Origin: Cellvibrionaceae bacterium
GTDB taxonomy: Bacteria > Pseudomonadota > Gammaproteobacteria > Pseudomonadales > Cellvibrionaceae
Reading direction: 5' to 3'
Assembly: GCA_021151825.1 (NCBI GenBank)
Contig: JAGKWQ010000006.1
Coordinates: forward strand, 62,001 to 126,000
DNA: 64,000 nt
The notes below the pieces were generated by a model. That model was not told the origin of the DNA. It did not search any database and worked only from the letters and a program-made list of their open reading frames with translations. Below, piece by piece: positions 42,303 through 53,800 of this stretch. Each line of letters begins with the position of its first letter. The first letter of the stretch is position 1. The position numbers and the translations under genes are program-made.

Positions 42303-43319
42303 CTATTTTGTAATGTTAAGTCGAAGTGCGCGCGCCAATTCAATTACCGACAACGGTGCTGAACCTTCCGCCTTATTACTCAACGTCACAAAAACATTTT
42401 GGCCGGCGTTGGCGGTACCGGAAATTACACGGACTAATGCGGCGCGTGTTTCCGGATCGGGATCGATAATTTTATTGTAAGGTTCATAAGCATCACGTGC
42501 ATCTTCGTAACCATAAGCACCGTGAACCGGATTCAAATTCCAGCGGCACACTAATGGGCCGGGCCAGAGTGCGCGCAAGATGGGGAGTTGTTCGGTGATG
42601 TGCGGCATTTTCGCGTGCAGGCCCATGCAATAAGTTGCGCCGGTGTCGCGCAGTGCGTTGACAAATTGTGGGGTGAGCCACTGCGGATCGCGCACTTCCA
42701 CAGCGATGGCACTATCAGGTGCGGCGCTTTTTAAAGCGGGAATCGCTTTTAATAACTGATGCAACCGGTCAATCAGTTTGGGCATTTGCGCAAGCCAGGC
42801 GCCGGGCAGGGGGCTGATTTGGAAGACCAATGCACCGAGCTTGTGCCCCAATCCCTCTAATGCGGGTTCGACAAACATCTGCACCGCTTCTTCTGCATTC
42901 AGGAAATGTGTATTGGGTCGCATGCCGCGACCGGATTCATCGCGCACCAAGGCATCGGTAACCAGGCTGGGAGCCTTTACGACAAAGCGAAAATCAGGCC
43001 CGACTTGCGACGCATATTCCGCAAATTGTGCGACGGTTAATGGCCGGTAAAAACTACGATCGATGCTAACCGTGCGAAACAATGGATGTTTGCCATACGC
43101 AGTTAAACCATAGCGGGAAAGGTTTGTTTCGGCGTACTCACCATCCCATACCAAACCATCCCAACCCTGATAATTCCACGATGAAGTGCCAAGCCGCAGG
43201 TGTGTCGGTAATGCATTCGCTAATTCAATCCATTCAGGATCGGGTGTGACTGGCTCTATGTGGCGACCGGATTTTTTAACAGGCGCAGTTTCCTGATCGT
43301 CGAATAACGGGTTTTGCAT
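42303..43319 (-). CDS. DUF72 domain-containing protein
   Basis: A 338-residue protein with the DUF72 (YecE-like) TIM-barrel pattern: LRLGTSSWNYQGWDGLVWDG, FRTVSIDRSFYRPL, FRFVVKAPS, GALVFQISPLPG, AIAVEVRDPQW and NAGQNVFVTLSNKAEGSAP. The family is widespread and its function is unknown. Lone gene. Confidence 0.88.
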   Translation of the reverse strand: MQNPLFDDQETAPVKKSGRHIEPVTPDPEWIELANALPTHLRLGTSSWNYQGWDGLVWDGEYAETNLSRYGLTAYGKHPLFRTVSIDRSFYRPLTVAQFAEYASQVGPDFRFVVKAPSLVTDALVRDESGRGMRPNTHFLNAEEAVQMFVEPALEGLGHKLGALVFQISPLPGAWLAQMPKLIDRLHQLLKAIPALKSAAPDSAIAVEVRDPQWLTPQFVNALRDTGATYCMGLHAKMPHITEQLPILRALWPGPLVCRWNLNPVHGAYGYEDARDAYEPYNKIIDPDPETRAALVRVISGTANAGQNVFVTLSNKAEGSAPLSVIELARALRLNITK

Positions 43320-43526
43320 AAATGATGTTGTCTATTTTGTGGGCGGCTATTTCGGATAGTGGACGATTGCTTTTGCGATGATGCTGGCGTTTTGTTATGA
43401 ACCGCTTATCGATAACTTCCGATAGCCACCAGCATATAGAAGCTGTTTTTTTCTGTCAGCTATCACCAGCGTATTGCTTGCCGGTAAGATGCGCATCTTC
43501 TTATATAGTCAATACCGGGTTTTCTT

Positions 43527-44417
43527 ATGTTAAGCGAATTGTTCGCCATTCTCGCACCAATGATGATTACGGTCGGGGCAGGTTATATCTGGGGGCGAAC
43601 CGGTACGCCTTTTCCATCGGATTTTATTTCGCGCATTGTGATGAATATAGGCACTCCCTGTTTGATTATCAGTGTGATGGCGAAAGTGGAGGTGCAACCT
43701 GAAGTGATGGGACAGGTGGCCCTGGCAACGGCAATTATCATGACGGCTATGGGATTATGCAGTTGGGCGTTACTGCGCTGGATGAAGCTTGATGTTGCAA
43801 CCTATCTTCCGCCGCTGGTGTTTCCCAACAATGGCAATATGGGGTTGCCGTTGTGTATGTTTGCCTACGGCCAAACTGGTTTGGCGCTCGCGTTAGGTTC
43901 ATTTATGGTGATGATGGTCGCTACGTTTACAGTAGGATTATTAATCGTTGCCACTAGCGAAGGCGGTTTGCTGAAGCGCATGGAATCCATCGCCAAGCAG
44001 CCGGTTATGTACGCCATGTTAGTGGCGGTGATTTTATTGGTTACCGATACCGAATTACCGCGCTGGATAAGCAATACCCTGGATTTGCTCGGCGGAATTG
44101 CATTGCCGTTAATGATTATTGCGCTGGGTGTTTCGTTGGCTACGTTGAAAATTAATTTTTGGAAACGCAGTTTGTTTTTTAGCGTGGTACGCATTGGCGG
44201 GGGACTGTTGCTCGGGTTTATTGTGTGCGAATTAATGGGCCTGACCGGTGTGACGCGTAATGTGGTGTTATTGCAATCCGCCATGCCTATAGCAGTATTT
44301 AACTATCTGCTGGCGTTGCGCTACGGTCATAAGCCAGAAGAAGTTGCAGCTATGGTATTAGTGTCTACACTGGTTGCATTTATCGGTTTGCCATTTTTAT
44401 TCATGGCGATTTTGTAA
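43527..44417 (+). CDS. AEC-family transporter (auxin efflux carrier-like)
   Basis: A 296-residue membrane protein with about eight to ten hydrophobic segments. It has the AEC patterns LAPMMITVGAGYIWGR, NNGNMGLPLCMFAYG and QSAMPIAVFNYLLALRYG. Bacterial members move organic acids or related anions. The substrate is unknown. Only a weak ribosome site precedes the ATG. Confidence 0.85.
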   Translation: MLSELFAILAPMMITVGAGYIWGRTGTPFPSDFISRIVMNIGTPCLIISVMAKVEVQPEVMGQVALATAIIMTAMGLCSWALLRWMKLDVATYLPPLVFPNNGNMGLPLCMFAYGQTGLALALGSFMVMMVATFTVGLLIVATSEGGLLKRMESIAKQPVMYAMLVAVILLVTDTELPRWISNTLDLLGGIALPLMIIALGVSLATLKINFWKRSLFFSVVRIGGGLLLGFIVCELMGLTGVTRNVVLLQSAMPIAVFNYLLALRYGHKPEEVAAMVLVSTLVAFIGLPFLFMAIL

Positions 44418-44468
44418 TCACCCACTGGTAGTAAAGGATTTCCAGTCAACTCATAAGTGAGCTTGTGA

Positions 44469-45167
44469 ATGGAAAATCCTGTTGCGTCCTCCATTGTTAT
44501 TAATCCTGCTGTAGAAGCTCCATCATCTGATGGAGTTTTGATAAATGAAGTTTCGATAAGTGCAGCTTCAATTCCTGCTATATCTCCTGTGTCGTTTGCG
44601 CAAATTCCCTGTGAGATCCAGCTCGCGATTTTGCAAGCGGAGGTAGAATCATTACTGGCTAATCCATGGGTTGATCATGTTAATAAACAGGATTATTCCG
44701 GTGGCTGGGATGTTCTGCCATTGCGTTGCCAGCGTCAGTATCTGGATGCCCATCCAATCTTGCAGGGCTTTTCTATCGCCGATGGTGCAGACTGGGAAAA
44801 TTTACCCGTTATGGCGCAATGCCCGGAAATACAACATCTGTTTAATCAATTGCAGTGCCCGATTAAAGCGGCGCGGTTGATGCGCTTGAAAGCCGGTGCA
44901 GAAATTAAGCCGCATCGCGATCACGAATTAAGCATTGAATTTGGTGAGGCACGTTTGCATGTGCCGATTCATACCAGTGATGCGGTCAGTTTTCTTGTCG
45001 AGCAAAAATTAATTCCCATGCGCGCCGGTGAGCTGTGGTATTTCAACGCGGATCAAATCCACGAAGTTTACAACCATGGTAGCGAGGACCGGATTAATCT
45101 AGTCATTGATTGTGTAGTTAATGATTGGCTGCGCAGCAAAATTTCAAGCGGTGCCGCACATGAGTAA
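44469..45167 (+). CDS. aspartyl/asparaginyl beta-hydroxylase-like 2OG oxygenase
   Basis: A 232-residue protein. Its C-terminal part is the Asp/Asn hydroxylase cupin: RLKAGAEIKPHRDHE supplies the HxD metal pair, HVPIHTSDAVSF follows, and ELWYFNADQIHEVYNHGSEDRINLVID gives the second His and the 2OG-binding Arg. The first 45 residues are low-complexity and Ser/Ile/Pro rich. Its end overlaps the next gene by eight bases, forming a tight three-gene set (hydroxylase, sulfotransferase-like, GNAT) just before a tail-collar gene. Confidence 0.82.
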   Translation: MENPVASSIVINPAVEAPSSDGVLINEVSISAASIPAISPVSFAQIPCEIQLAILQAEVESLLANPWVDHVNKQDYSGGWDVLPLRCQRQYLDAHPILQGFSIADGADWENLPVMAQCPEIQHLFNQLQCPIKAARLMRLKAGAEIKPHRDHELSIEFGEARLHVPIHTSDAVSFLVEQKLIPMRAGELWYFNADQIHEVYNHGSEDRINLVIDCVVNDWLRSKISSGAAHE

Positions 45168-46290
45168 TTATTTTCCGCAATATTGCGCATTACTCAGTTC
45201 TGCAGAGCAACTGGAATATTGTCAGCGCGCGCAATCATTAGGTGAGCTGCTTGCGTGCATTAAAATGCTGTGGGGTTGCAATCAACTCGGCGATAGTGGG
45301 TTGCTTGGTGAAATTAATCGTTTAAACCAAGTGCCCATTGAAGATGGTGCAATCTTGGCGGGTAACTGGTTGCCTTATCGCTATCAGCCAAAACGACGTG
45401 TAGTAAAGTGGTTAATCCCTGTTGGCCATGCCACTGAGCCATTTCAGGATGAATACATTTCCCGTTGTCGCCAACAATTATTATTAAATCAAATAATCCA
45501 GCCATGTACATCGCTGGAATGCACTGCGCAACAAGGCGATAGTATTGTTGATGTAACCCCGTCCGGATTTATTTTTCATTTGTCGCGCTGTGGTTCAACA
45601 CTGATTTCCGGATGCCTTGCCGAATTTGATTCCACCTGTGTGTTTTCTGAATCATTGTTGCTCACCGAATTATTATTGGATAACAGCTTGTCACTTACCG
45701 AGCAGAAAAATTTTCTGCGTGCTTTTATTAATCTCCAGGCGGCGGCATTTTCTCCCCATCGCCCGCAAATGATTATCAAATGGAACGCTTGGGATATTTT
45801 TCATTGGGAATTGATTCGCCCATTATATCCGTATGTACCCGTGATTTTTCTGGTGCGCAATCCAGTAGAAATTTTAGCATCGCACCAGCGGTCTGCGGGG
45901 CGGCATATGATGGATGACCCCCAATTGAGCAGTTTTCATCCGGCATTTGCGCAGCAAGTTGCTGATGTCCCATTACTGGAGAAACGTACGGATATATTGC
46001 ATGCATTATTGCAAGAGATGGGCAGTGTGTGTTCGGGGGAAAATATTTCTGTCGTGGATTATGTTTTTTTAAGCGCCAAGAAACTTATCGCTATTGCGGA
46101 ATTGATGGGCATATCTGATCGGCTTGGTTTTTTAAAAATACAAGAGCGAATGCAATTTCATTCAAAAAGCCCGGGACAGATCTATGTTGATGATAGCATT
46201 CGTAAACAAGAGTGCTTTACACTGGGCGAGCAACATAAAATCAATGCGCAGTTGATACCTTCATATAATCATTTACTGGCCACTGCCTGA
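45160..46290 (+). CDS. sulfotransferase-like P-loop protein
   Basis: A protein of 376 residues from the ATG that overlaps the preceding stop. IFHLSRCGSTLISGCLAE resembles the 5'-phosphosulfate-binding loop, and PVIFLVRNPVEILASHQRS resembles the 3'-phosphate site of PAPS-dependent sulfotransferases. The N-terminal ~130 residues form a separate part of unknown function. Sulfonation of a surface or secreted target is inferred from the fold only; a kinase-like role cannot be excluded. Confidence 0.65.
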   Translation: MSNYFPQYCALLSSAEQLEYCQRAQSLGELLACIKMLWGCNQLGDSGLLGEINRLNQVPIEDGAILAGNWLPYRYQPKRRVVKWLIPVGHATEPFQDEYISRCRQQLLLNQIIQPCTSLECTAQQGDSIVDVTPSGFIFHLSRCGSTLISGCLAEFDSTCVFSESLLLTELLLDNSLSLTEQKNFLRAFINLQAAAFSPHRPQMIIKWNAWDIFHWELIRPLYPYVPVIFLVRNPVEILASHQRSAGRHMMDDPQLSSFHPAFAQQVADVPLLEKRTDILHALLQEMGSVCSGENISVVDYVFLSAKKLIAIAELMGISDRLGFLKIQERMQFHSKSPGQIYVDDSIRKQECFTLGEQHKINAQLIPSYNHLLATA

Positions 46291-46312
46291 AAATAAACAA
46301 GGAAAATTATAA

Positions 46313-46795
46313 GTGCTGACTGAAACCGCATTGCTGCCCGGGCTTTTTGTACGTAAAGCGACGCCGGAAGATCAGCCATTTTTAGAAAGCTTATTTTTTT
46401 CCACACGCAGTTATCTATATTCAATGCCGCTGCCAAAATCCCAGGTGGATTTGTTAATAAGACAGCAGTTCCTCTTGCAGCAATCATCTTATGTTTCTTC
46501 TTTTCCTGCCGCGGAAATCTTTATTATCAATCATCAATCCCAGCCGGTTGGTAAGGTCATGATTGAAGTTTCCTCTGGCGCTATGCACGTCGTTGATATT
46601 GCCTTGAGTGAAAATTCGCGCGGTAAAGGTTGGGGGTCAGCATTATTACGTGCGTTAAAAAAACATGCGGAGCAAGAAGGGCGAGTAGTGAAGCTGGCTG
46701 TTGATCAACAAAATATCCGTGCAAAAAAATTGTATCTGGCATTAGGTTTCAGGGTGACTGAGTCGTCATTGACTCATGACACTTTATTATGGTGA
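46313..46795 (+). CDS. GNAT acetyltransferase
   Basis: A 160-residue GNAT protein: LFVRKATPEDQPFLESLFFS at the start, SENSRGKGWGSALLRALKKHAEQ as the acetyl-CoA loop, and NIRAKKLYLALGFRVTE. It begins with GTG preceded by an AAGGAAAA ribosome site. It is the third gene of the hydroxylase/sulfotransferase-like set; the acceptor is unknown. Confidence 0.85.
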   Translation: MLTETALLPGLFVRKATPEDQPFLESLFFSTRSYLYSMPLPKSQVDLLIRQQFLLQQSSYVSSFPAAEIFIINHQSQPVGKVMIEVSSGAMHVVDIALSENSRGKGWGSALLRALKKHAEQEGRVVKLAVDQQNIRAKKLYLALGFRVTESSLTHDTLLW

Positions 46796-46890
46796 CTTAA
46801 GTTTGTTGTATTTGTTATGACGCGTAATTGGATGTGACACCCAACATTTATAAACTGTAATGGGAGTTACTGCGGCAATTTGTTTTGGTA

Positions 46891-46917
46891 TAAAAAACCA
46901 TCAACTGGTGTTTTTTT
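46891..46917. terminator. terminator-like hairpin
   Basis: A-tract, ACCA, a TCAAC loop, TGGT, then GTTTTTTT. A short stem extended by A-T pairs could end the preceding GNAT transcript on the plus strand. The remainder of the ~280-base gap before the tail-collar gene shows no gene. Confidence 0.5.
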
Positions 46918-47079
46918 GAATATCACCTAAAGTTGTCGAGGGCCTTCCCATTCGGGGGTACAGGTTTCAATTGGAGTTGTGTTGTTTTTGAAAGGCTTGC
47001 GATTAACGCTCAAGCACGATGAAACGTTTAAGGACCATTTGTTAGTTAACTACATTAAAAATTAATTAAGGAGAAAATG

Positions 47080-47724
47080 ATGTCTGATCCGTTTATTGGC
47101 GAAATCCGCATGTTTGCCGGTACTTTTGCTCCGCGTGGCTGGGCCTTTTGTAACGGGCAACAGTTAGCGATATCCACAAACAGCGCCCTGTTTTCAATTT
47201 TGGGTACTAACTATGGCGGTAATGGAACCACTACGTTTGCGTTACCTAATTTACAAAGCCGTACTCCCGTGGGAACCAATCCTGGAGGTGCTGGCGGTTT
47301 AGGCGCGGTTACGTTAGGGCAGGTTGCAGGTGTTGAAAACGTTACCCTCAACACCACGCAATTACCTATTCATACGCCCACTGCGACCTTCACCGGAACT
47401 CCAAGCCCCGTGACCACAACGGTTGATGTTGCTACAACTACTGCAACCGCAATGGTTCCTCCTGCCGCTGGAGCTACAACTTACCTGTCGGCAACTACTG
47501 CGAAATCTGGCCCTGCCAATGTGGCATTCAATGGTTTGTTCACCGGCACTGCCCCTGATTCAACAAAAGCAAGCCTTGGTGGCGTTGCTAGCAGTAGTGT
47601 GACCGCAGGCGGCACTGTTACCGTGAGTCCTATTGGTGGCAGCCAGCCTGTCGGCATTCGCAATCCTTACCTGGGGATGAATTTTATTATTGCCCTGGAA
47701 GGTATTTATCCATCGCGTAACTAA
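47080..47724 (+). CDS. phage tail collar domain protein (microcystin-dependent protein-like)
   Basis: A 214-residue protein: MSDPFIGEIRMFAGTFAPRGWAFCNGQ is the conserved start of the tail-collar family (MdpB-like), with NYGGNGTTTFALPNLQSRTPVG next and NPYLGMNFIIALEGIYPSRN at the end. The middle is rich in Thr, Ala, Pro and Ser. Family members resemble short phage tail fibres but are common as chromosomal genes outside prophages; no other phage gene is nearby. An AAGGAG site six bases before 47080 fixes the start, although an ATG lies one codon earlier. Confidence 0.9.
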   Translation: MSDPFIGEIRMFAGTFAPRGWAFCNGQQLAISTNSALFSILGTNYGGNGTTTFALPNLQSRTPVGTNPGGAGGLGAVTLGQVAGVENVTLNTTQLPIHTPTATFTGTPSPVTTTVDVATTTATAMVPPAAGATTYLSATTAKSGPANVAFNGLFTGTAPDSTKASLGGVASSSVTAGGTVTVSPIGGSQPVGIRNPYLGMNFIIALEGIYPSRN

Positions 47725-47757
47725 TGATTTAAATTGTTTGACGTTGGCAATCAATTG

Positions 47758-47774
47758 GGCGCAGGGACTGCGCC
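47758..47774 (+). other. small hairpin between the tail-collar and surface-protein genes
   Basis: A perfect 7-bp stem, GGCGCAG / CTGCGCC, with a GGA loop is followed by GTTGTTATT. It is too T-poor for a classic terminator but may reduce read-through into the giant surface protein gene. Confidence 0.45.
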
Positions 47775-47816
47775 GTTGTTATTACAGGATTAAATTTGTC
47801 TTGAAGAGGAAACATC

Positions 47817-50800
47817 ATGTCTTGGGTTAATCTCGATTTGCAGCGGTGGCTACACAAAATAGCTACTTATAAAAAAAGTAGGTATTTTAAAATCTGGCCG
47901 TTTTTGTTTTGTGCAGTTTTTGCGCTGGCAAATAATGCTTCTGCATTTACGGGTACACTCAACTTTTCAGGAGCTGATACATCGCTCGGCTCATCTGTGA
48001 CTGATGGAGAAGCCAACTCCACGGACATAGCCGGTGTTGTAATCGAAATCTATTCTGCTAGTGCCGGCGGTAATACAAACAACAGCGCTCCCTGGGGGTA
48101 TAACGACGATCTCTTCGGTTTCGGTGCAGGCGGCGATGACGAAGGCATACTCGATGAAAGCGGTAATGGCTCTCCTGTGATCGTGATCAGAACCCAAGGT
48201 GGAGCCGACTTTTCTTTCACTGGCATCAAGATCGTGGACTATTTCGGGGTACATGGCAGTATAAAGTTTGAGGCGTTCCGTGATGGGAGCTCTGTGGGAA
48301 GCGTCACTCTGAGCACGGATGGCGGTGATTTCATTTCCGATTTTAATCAATCCAATGGATTGACAGCGTCGATCTTCCAAAATGTCGATGAGGTGAGGAT
48401 TACTGATACCAACCCTGCCAACAATATTTATATTGGCCTCGACAATATCGGTTTTGCCAATGCGGTAATTCCCGCCCCGACCGTCACTGATGCAAAAATC
48501 AGCATTTCCGGCGCATCAGGTACTGGTGGTGCTTTCAAAATCGGCGATACGGTAACCGCTACCTGGAACAACACTGTGGGTACCGGGGACAACAATTCTG
48601 GTATCAGCAGCGTAACCGTAGATTTCTCTCAATTTGGTGGCGGTGCCGCGGTGGCTGCTTCCAACAGCAGTAATACCTGGACAGCAACCTATATCATCAC
48701 TTCAGGTAGCATTGATTTAACCAACCGTAATGTGAGCGTGACGGCGACCAACCCTGGTGGTAGCACCACTACCGCTGATACGACCAACGCAACCGTCGAT
48801 AACATCGCACCCACAGTGACTGATGGTCGTATCAGTATTTCCGGCGCAACTGGAACCAGCGGTGCCTTCAAAATTGGCGATACAGTAACTGCAACCTGGA
48901 ACAACACCGCTGGTGGTGACAACAACAGCGACACAATAAGTTCCGTCACCGTGAACTTCACTGATTTTGGTGGCGGTGCAGCCGTGTCGGCAAGCAATAG
49001 TTCAGGAACCTGGACTGCAACTTACATCATCGTTGCAGGTGTTATAGATAGCACCAACCGTAATGTGACGGTGACCGCAACAGACAATGCGGGTAACACC
49101 AGGGCAACTTCGGACACAACCAATGCCACCGTTGACAACATCGCGCCAACAGTTACCAGTATTGCGGTCAGCGGTTCACCCGGTTCGGGTGATACCAGCA
49201 TGGCATTTACCGTCAACTTCAGTGAATCTGTGGTGAATGTTTCTACCGATGATTTCACGTTGGTGGGAACCGGCTCAGCAGCGGGCAGCATTCTCAGTGT
49301 GTCAGCTTCGACCGGTTCTGCAATCACTGTGAATATCACCAGTATCAGTGGCACTGGTACTTTGAAAGTTAACCTGAATGGCTCAACTAACGTGGCTGAT
49401 GATGCCGGTAATATCGTTGCCGCTTATTCGAGCGGTTCAACCCATTCAGTGAATATCCTTACTGCACCGGGCGCCCCAACCATCGGCGCAACAACAGCAG
49501 GTGATGGCCAGGTTTCAGTCGCCTTTACCGCACCGGTAAGCAATGGCGGCTCAGCGATTACTGGTTATACCGTGACTTCCAACCCCGGTGGCATCACTGC
49601 CGGTGGTAACGGTTTTACTACTTCCCCAATCATTGTAACCGGTCTTACTAACGGCACGCCTTATACCTTTACGGTAACAGCAACCAATGCCATAGGGACC
49701 AGTACTGCATCGGGTGCTTCAGGTTCAGCTACCCCCAAAGGTGATCAGACAATTACCTTTACGAATCCTGGTGCGCAGAGCTTTGGTTCTACGCCAACCC
49801 TGAGTGCGACAACAACTTCCAGTTTAACCGTTAGCTTTTCTTCCTCGACTACTGGTGTGTGTACTATCACCTCCGGTGGTGTGTTGACCTTTGTAACCGC
49901 TGGTTCTTGTACTATCAATGCGGATCAGGCAGGTAATGGAACCTGGAATGCAGCCATTCAAGTCAGCCGTACCTTTACGGTAAATGCGATACAACCGGAT
50001 GCGCCAACGATTGGTACTGCAACTGCCGGTGATACCCAGGCGGATGTAAGCTTTACCGCTCCAGCTAGCAATGGTGGTGCAACCATTACGGGTTATACCG
50101 TGACTTCTAACCCTGGCGGTTTTACCGGAACAGGTGCCGTGTCGCCGATTACCGTGACTGGTTTGACCAATGGTGTTTCATACACCTTTACCGTAACAGC
50201 CACTAACTCGGCGGGTACTGGAGGGGCGTCCGGGGTGTCCAACTCAATTACTCCTGCATCGCCACAGACAATCACCTTTGCTAACCCGGGGGCTCAGAGC
50301 TACGGTACCGCACCTAACTTGTCTACATTGGGTGGCGGGGTATCGTCTACGTCCGGGCTGACCATTACGTTTACTTCTTCAACAACGGGTGTTTGTACAA
50401 TTACCAGCGGTGGAGTTCTGACCTTTGTGACTGTCGGTACTTGTACTATCAATGCTAATCAGGGCGGCAATTCCTCCTTCCTGCCAGCACCCCAGGTGAG
50501 CCGTTCGTTCATCGTCAACCCCGTTGTTCCCGATGCACCTACCAGTGCAGTAGCAACTGCCGGTGATACGCAGGTAAGCGTTGCGTTTGTTGCTCCGGCG
50601 AATGCGGGTGGCTCACCGATTACCGGTTATACGGTGACACCAAACCCGTTGGATGTTGCGCCGGTGAGCGGTGCCTCGTCGCCCATTGTGGTGACCGGTT
50701 TAACCAATGGTGTGGCGTATACCTTTACAGTGACTGCTGATAATGTGGCGGGTACCGGGCTGGCTTCGATAGCCTCCAATTCGGTAACACCCAAAGCGAC

Positions 50801-53800
50801 CCAAACCATTACCTTTGTTAACCCCGGTCCACAAAACTTTGGTGCTACGCCAACATTTAGTGCTACCTCGGATTCCGGTTTGATCCCGACCTTTACGTCC
50901 TCCACAACCGGTGTTTGTACAATTACCAGTGGTGGCGCAGTGACTTTCGTGACTGCCGGTACTTGTACCATTAATGCGGATCAACCGGGCAATGGCAGCT
51001 ATCTGGCGGCAACCCAGGTCACCCGTAGTTTTGCGGTAAATGCGGTAGCGCCCGGCACACCGACTATCGGTACTGCGTCAGCCGGTAATAGTCAGGCAAC
51101 AGTTACCTTTACTGCGCCTGCTTCTACCGGTGGTGCGGCGATTACCAGCTATACCGTCACTGCCAGCCCTGGCGGTACAACTGCCAGTGGTGCGGGGTCA
51201 CCGATTACCATCAGCGGCTTAACCAATGGCATCAGTTATACCTTTACCGTAACGGCCACCAACTCTGTTGGCACCGGCGCACCATCGGCGGCATCCAATT
51301 CAGTAACGCCATCCGTACCGCCTAATAATGCGCCGGTGATTGCACAAGGTTCTTCTACCTCCGTGACGATGAGTGAAGACGGTGTTCCTACGCCTTTCTC
51401 ACTGGCATTGAGTGCCTCTGATAGCGATGGTGATACCTTGACCTGGTCGGTGAGCACAGCTGCGCACGGTAGTGTCAGTGTATCGGGTGGCAGCGTGAGC
51501 TATACGCCGGTTGCTAACTACAACGGTAGCGATAGCTTTACTGTTCAGGTGAGTGACGCCAGCGCCAGCGCCAGTATTACGGTAAATGTCACTATCACGC
51601 CGGTGAACGATTTGCCGGTTATCAGTGGTACCGCATCTACCAGCCTGAATCAGGATACCGCCTATAGCTTCACGCCGACTGCCAGTGATCTGGATGTTGG
51701 TGATGTGCTGACATTCAGCATCACCAATAAGCCAACATGGGCGAGCTTCAGTACCACCACTGGTGCCTTGACGGGTACTCCGGCAGGTACCGATGCAGGT
51801 AAAACCACCGGTATTGTGATCAGCGTTAGTGATGGCACAGCGAGTGTTGCATTGCCGGCGTTTGATATCGAAGTGATTTCTACTGTTGATCCGCTCCTGC
51901 CGATAGTAACCGCGCCGGCAACTCTGGATGTCAATGCAACCGCATTGTTTACACCCATCACCTTGCGTCAGTTACTGGGCATTAGTTCAGGTGCGAGCCA
52001 AAGCGAAATTAATGCTGCATTGAAAGCTCTGGCGAAAGACGGTGTAACGGGCAACGATTGCTGTACCACCAGTGTTGAAGGGCTGACTGCAACTAACTCA
52101 TTGCTATTGGCTCCGGGCCGCCATGAATTGAAGTGGAAGGCTGTTAATGCTGTGGGTGTTAGCGGTGAAGCTACGCAAATCGTTAACATCAATCCATTGG
52201 TATCCCTGAGCAAATCACAAATAGCGGTGCGTGGTAGCAATGTGGAATTCCGTGTGTTGCTGAATGGCCCGGCACCGACATATCCGCTGAGTATTCCTTA
52301 CGTGATCGATGCATCTACTACCGCAACTGCAGCGGAACATAACCTGACCAGCGGTACAGCTACTTTTACCGGCGCAGGGCAAGTGGAAGTTGCTATTCCG
52401 GTAGCGCTGGCGGCAGTGACCGGATTTAGCGATAGCCAGCTGGTTGTGGCATTGGGAAGTGGTATCAATGCGGGTGCGGCGAATCGCCACGTCATTGATA
52501 TTCGTCAGGGTAATGTGCCTCCGGTGGTGAGCCTGAGTGTTAGCCAGGGTGGAATCACGACTAACCTGATTACCCCAGGCGGTGGTCCGGTAACTATCAC
52601 GGCGACGGTCGTCGATCCGAATAAAGACGATACCCACACCTTTATGTGGATTGGAACCGGGTTGACTGGTGATGCCAGTAGCACCGTTAGAACACTGGAT
52701 CCTTCCGGCCTGACGGGCAGCAAGCAAATCCAGATCATCGTCACTGACTCCGGTGGTGCGATAGTTCAGGCATCGGCTTATTTCCGTATCGTCAGTGCAT
52801 TGCCGGTGCTGGATGTAAATACCGATACCGATCAGGATGGTATTAGTGATGCGGTGGAAGGTACCAGTGACTCGGATGACAACGGCATTCCGGATTACCT
52901 GGACAACATGCCATCGTCAAACATCCTGCCGCAGCAAGGTAATACCACTAACGCCTATCTGATTGAGTGTGACCCGGGAGTGCGTTGTGGATTGGGTTTG
53001 TTTGCCCGTGGCGGTAATTCAGGCGGCGTGCAAATCCTCGATAATGAAGTGAGTACGTTACCTGACTTGATCGTTGACCCGGCATTTGAGCCTGTTGGTG
53101 GTGTGTTTGATTTCGCCATCCGCGATTTACCGACACCAGGCCAATCAGTACGTGTGGTAATTCCCCAACGTGCAGCAGTTCCAGCTAATGCGGTTTATCG
53201 CAAATTCCAACAGGGTCGTTGGGTCAGCTTTGTGACGGATGCTGATAATGCCATCCACTCGGCAGCGGGTAATCCGGGCTATTGCCCACCACCGGGATCG
53301 TCTGAGTGGACCCCGGGATTAACGGCTGGCCATCTGTGTGTCCAGTTGACTATTGAAGATGGTGGCCCTAACGATGATGACGGTCAGGTGAACTCGGCTG
53401 TAGTAGATCCGGGGGCAGTCAGTGAAGCGAAACCGGTTGAGCCGGAGCCGCCAGAACCACCGGAGCCCAAGCCACCGGTAGAAGTGAAATCAAAAGGCAG
53501 TGGTAGCGTGGGTGAGTTATGGATATTGCTATTGGGAGGTTTATTGATGATCAAGCGTAACAGCTCAAAAATTGTCGCATTGGCGGTAGCCCTGGTGGCC
53601 GCCAATAGCCAGGCGGGTACTGACACTAACAAGATTTATCTGGGCGTGGAGGTTTATTCGGTAGAAAGTAGCCAGACGGAAAGTGATTTCACCCATGCGC
53701 TGGCTGCTGAGGGCCATAAATTTACCATCGAGCGTTACGATGAAGACCGCACTGGCTATCAAATTGCCGCTGGTTACGATTGGAACAGTTTTACCTACAC

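Noticed and set aside
47080..47724. Prophage remnant suggested by the tail-collar gene
   Set aside because: No capsid, terminase, integrase or other tail gene is nearby; such proteins are common outside phages.
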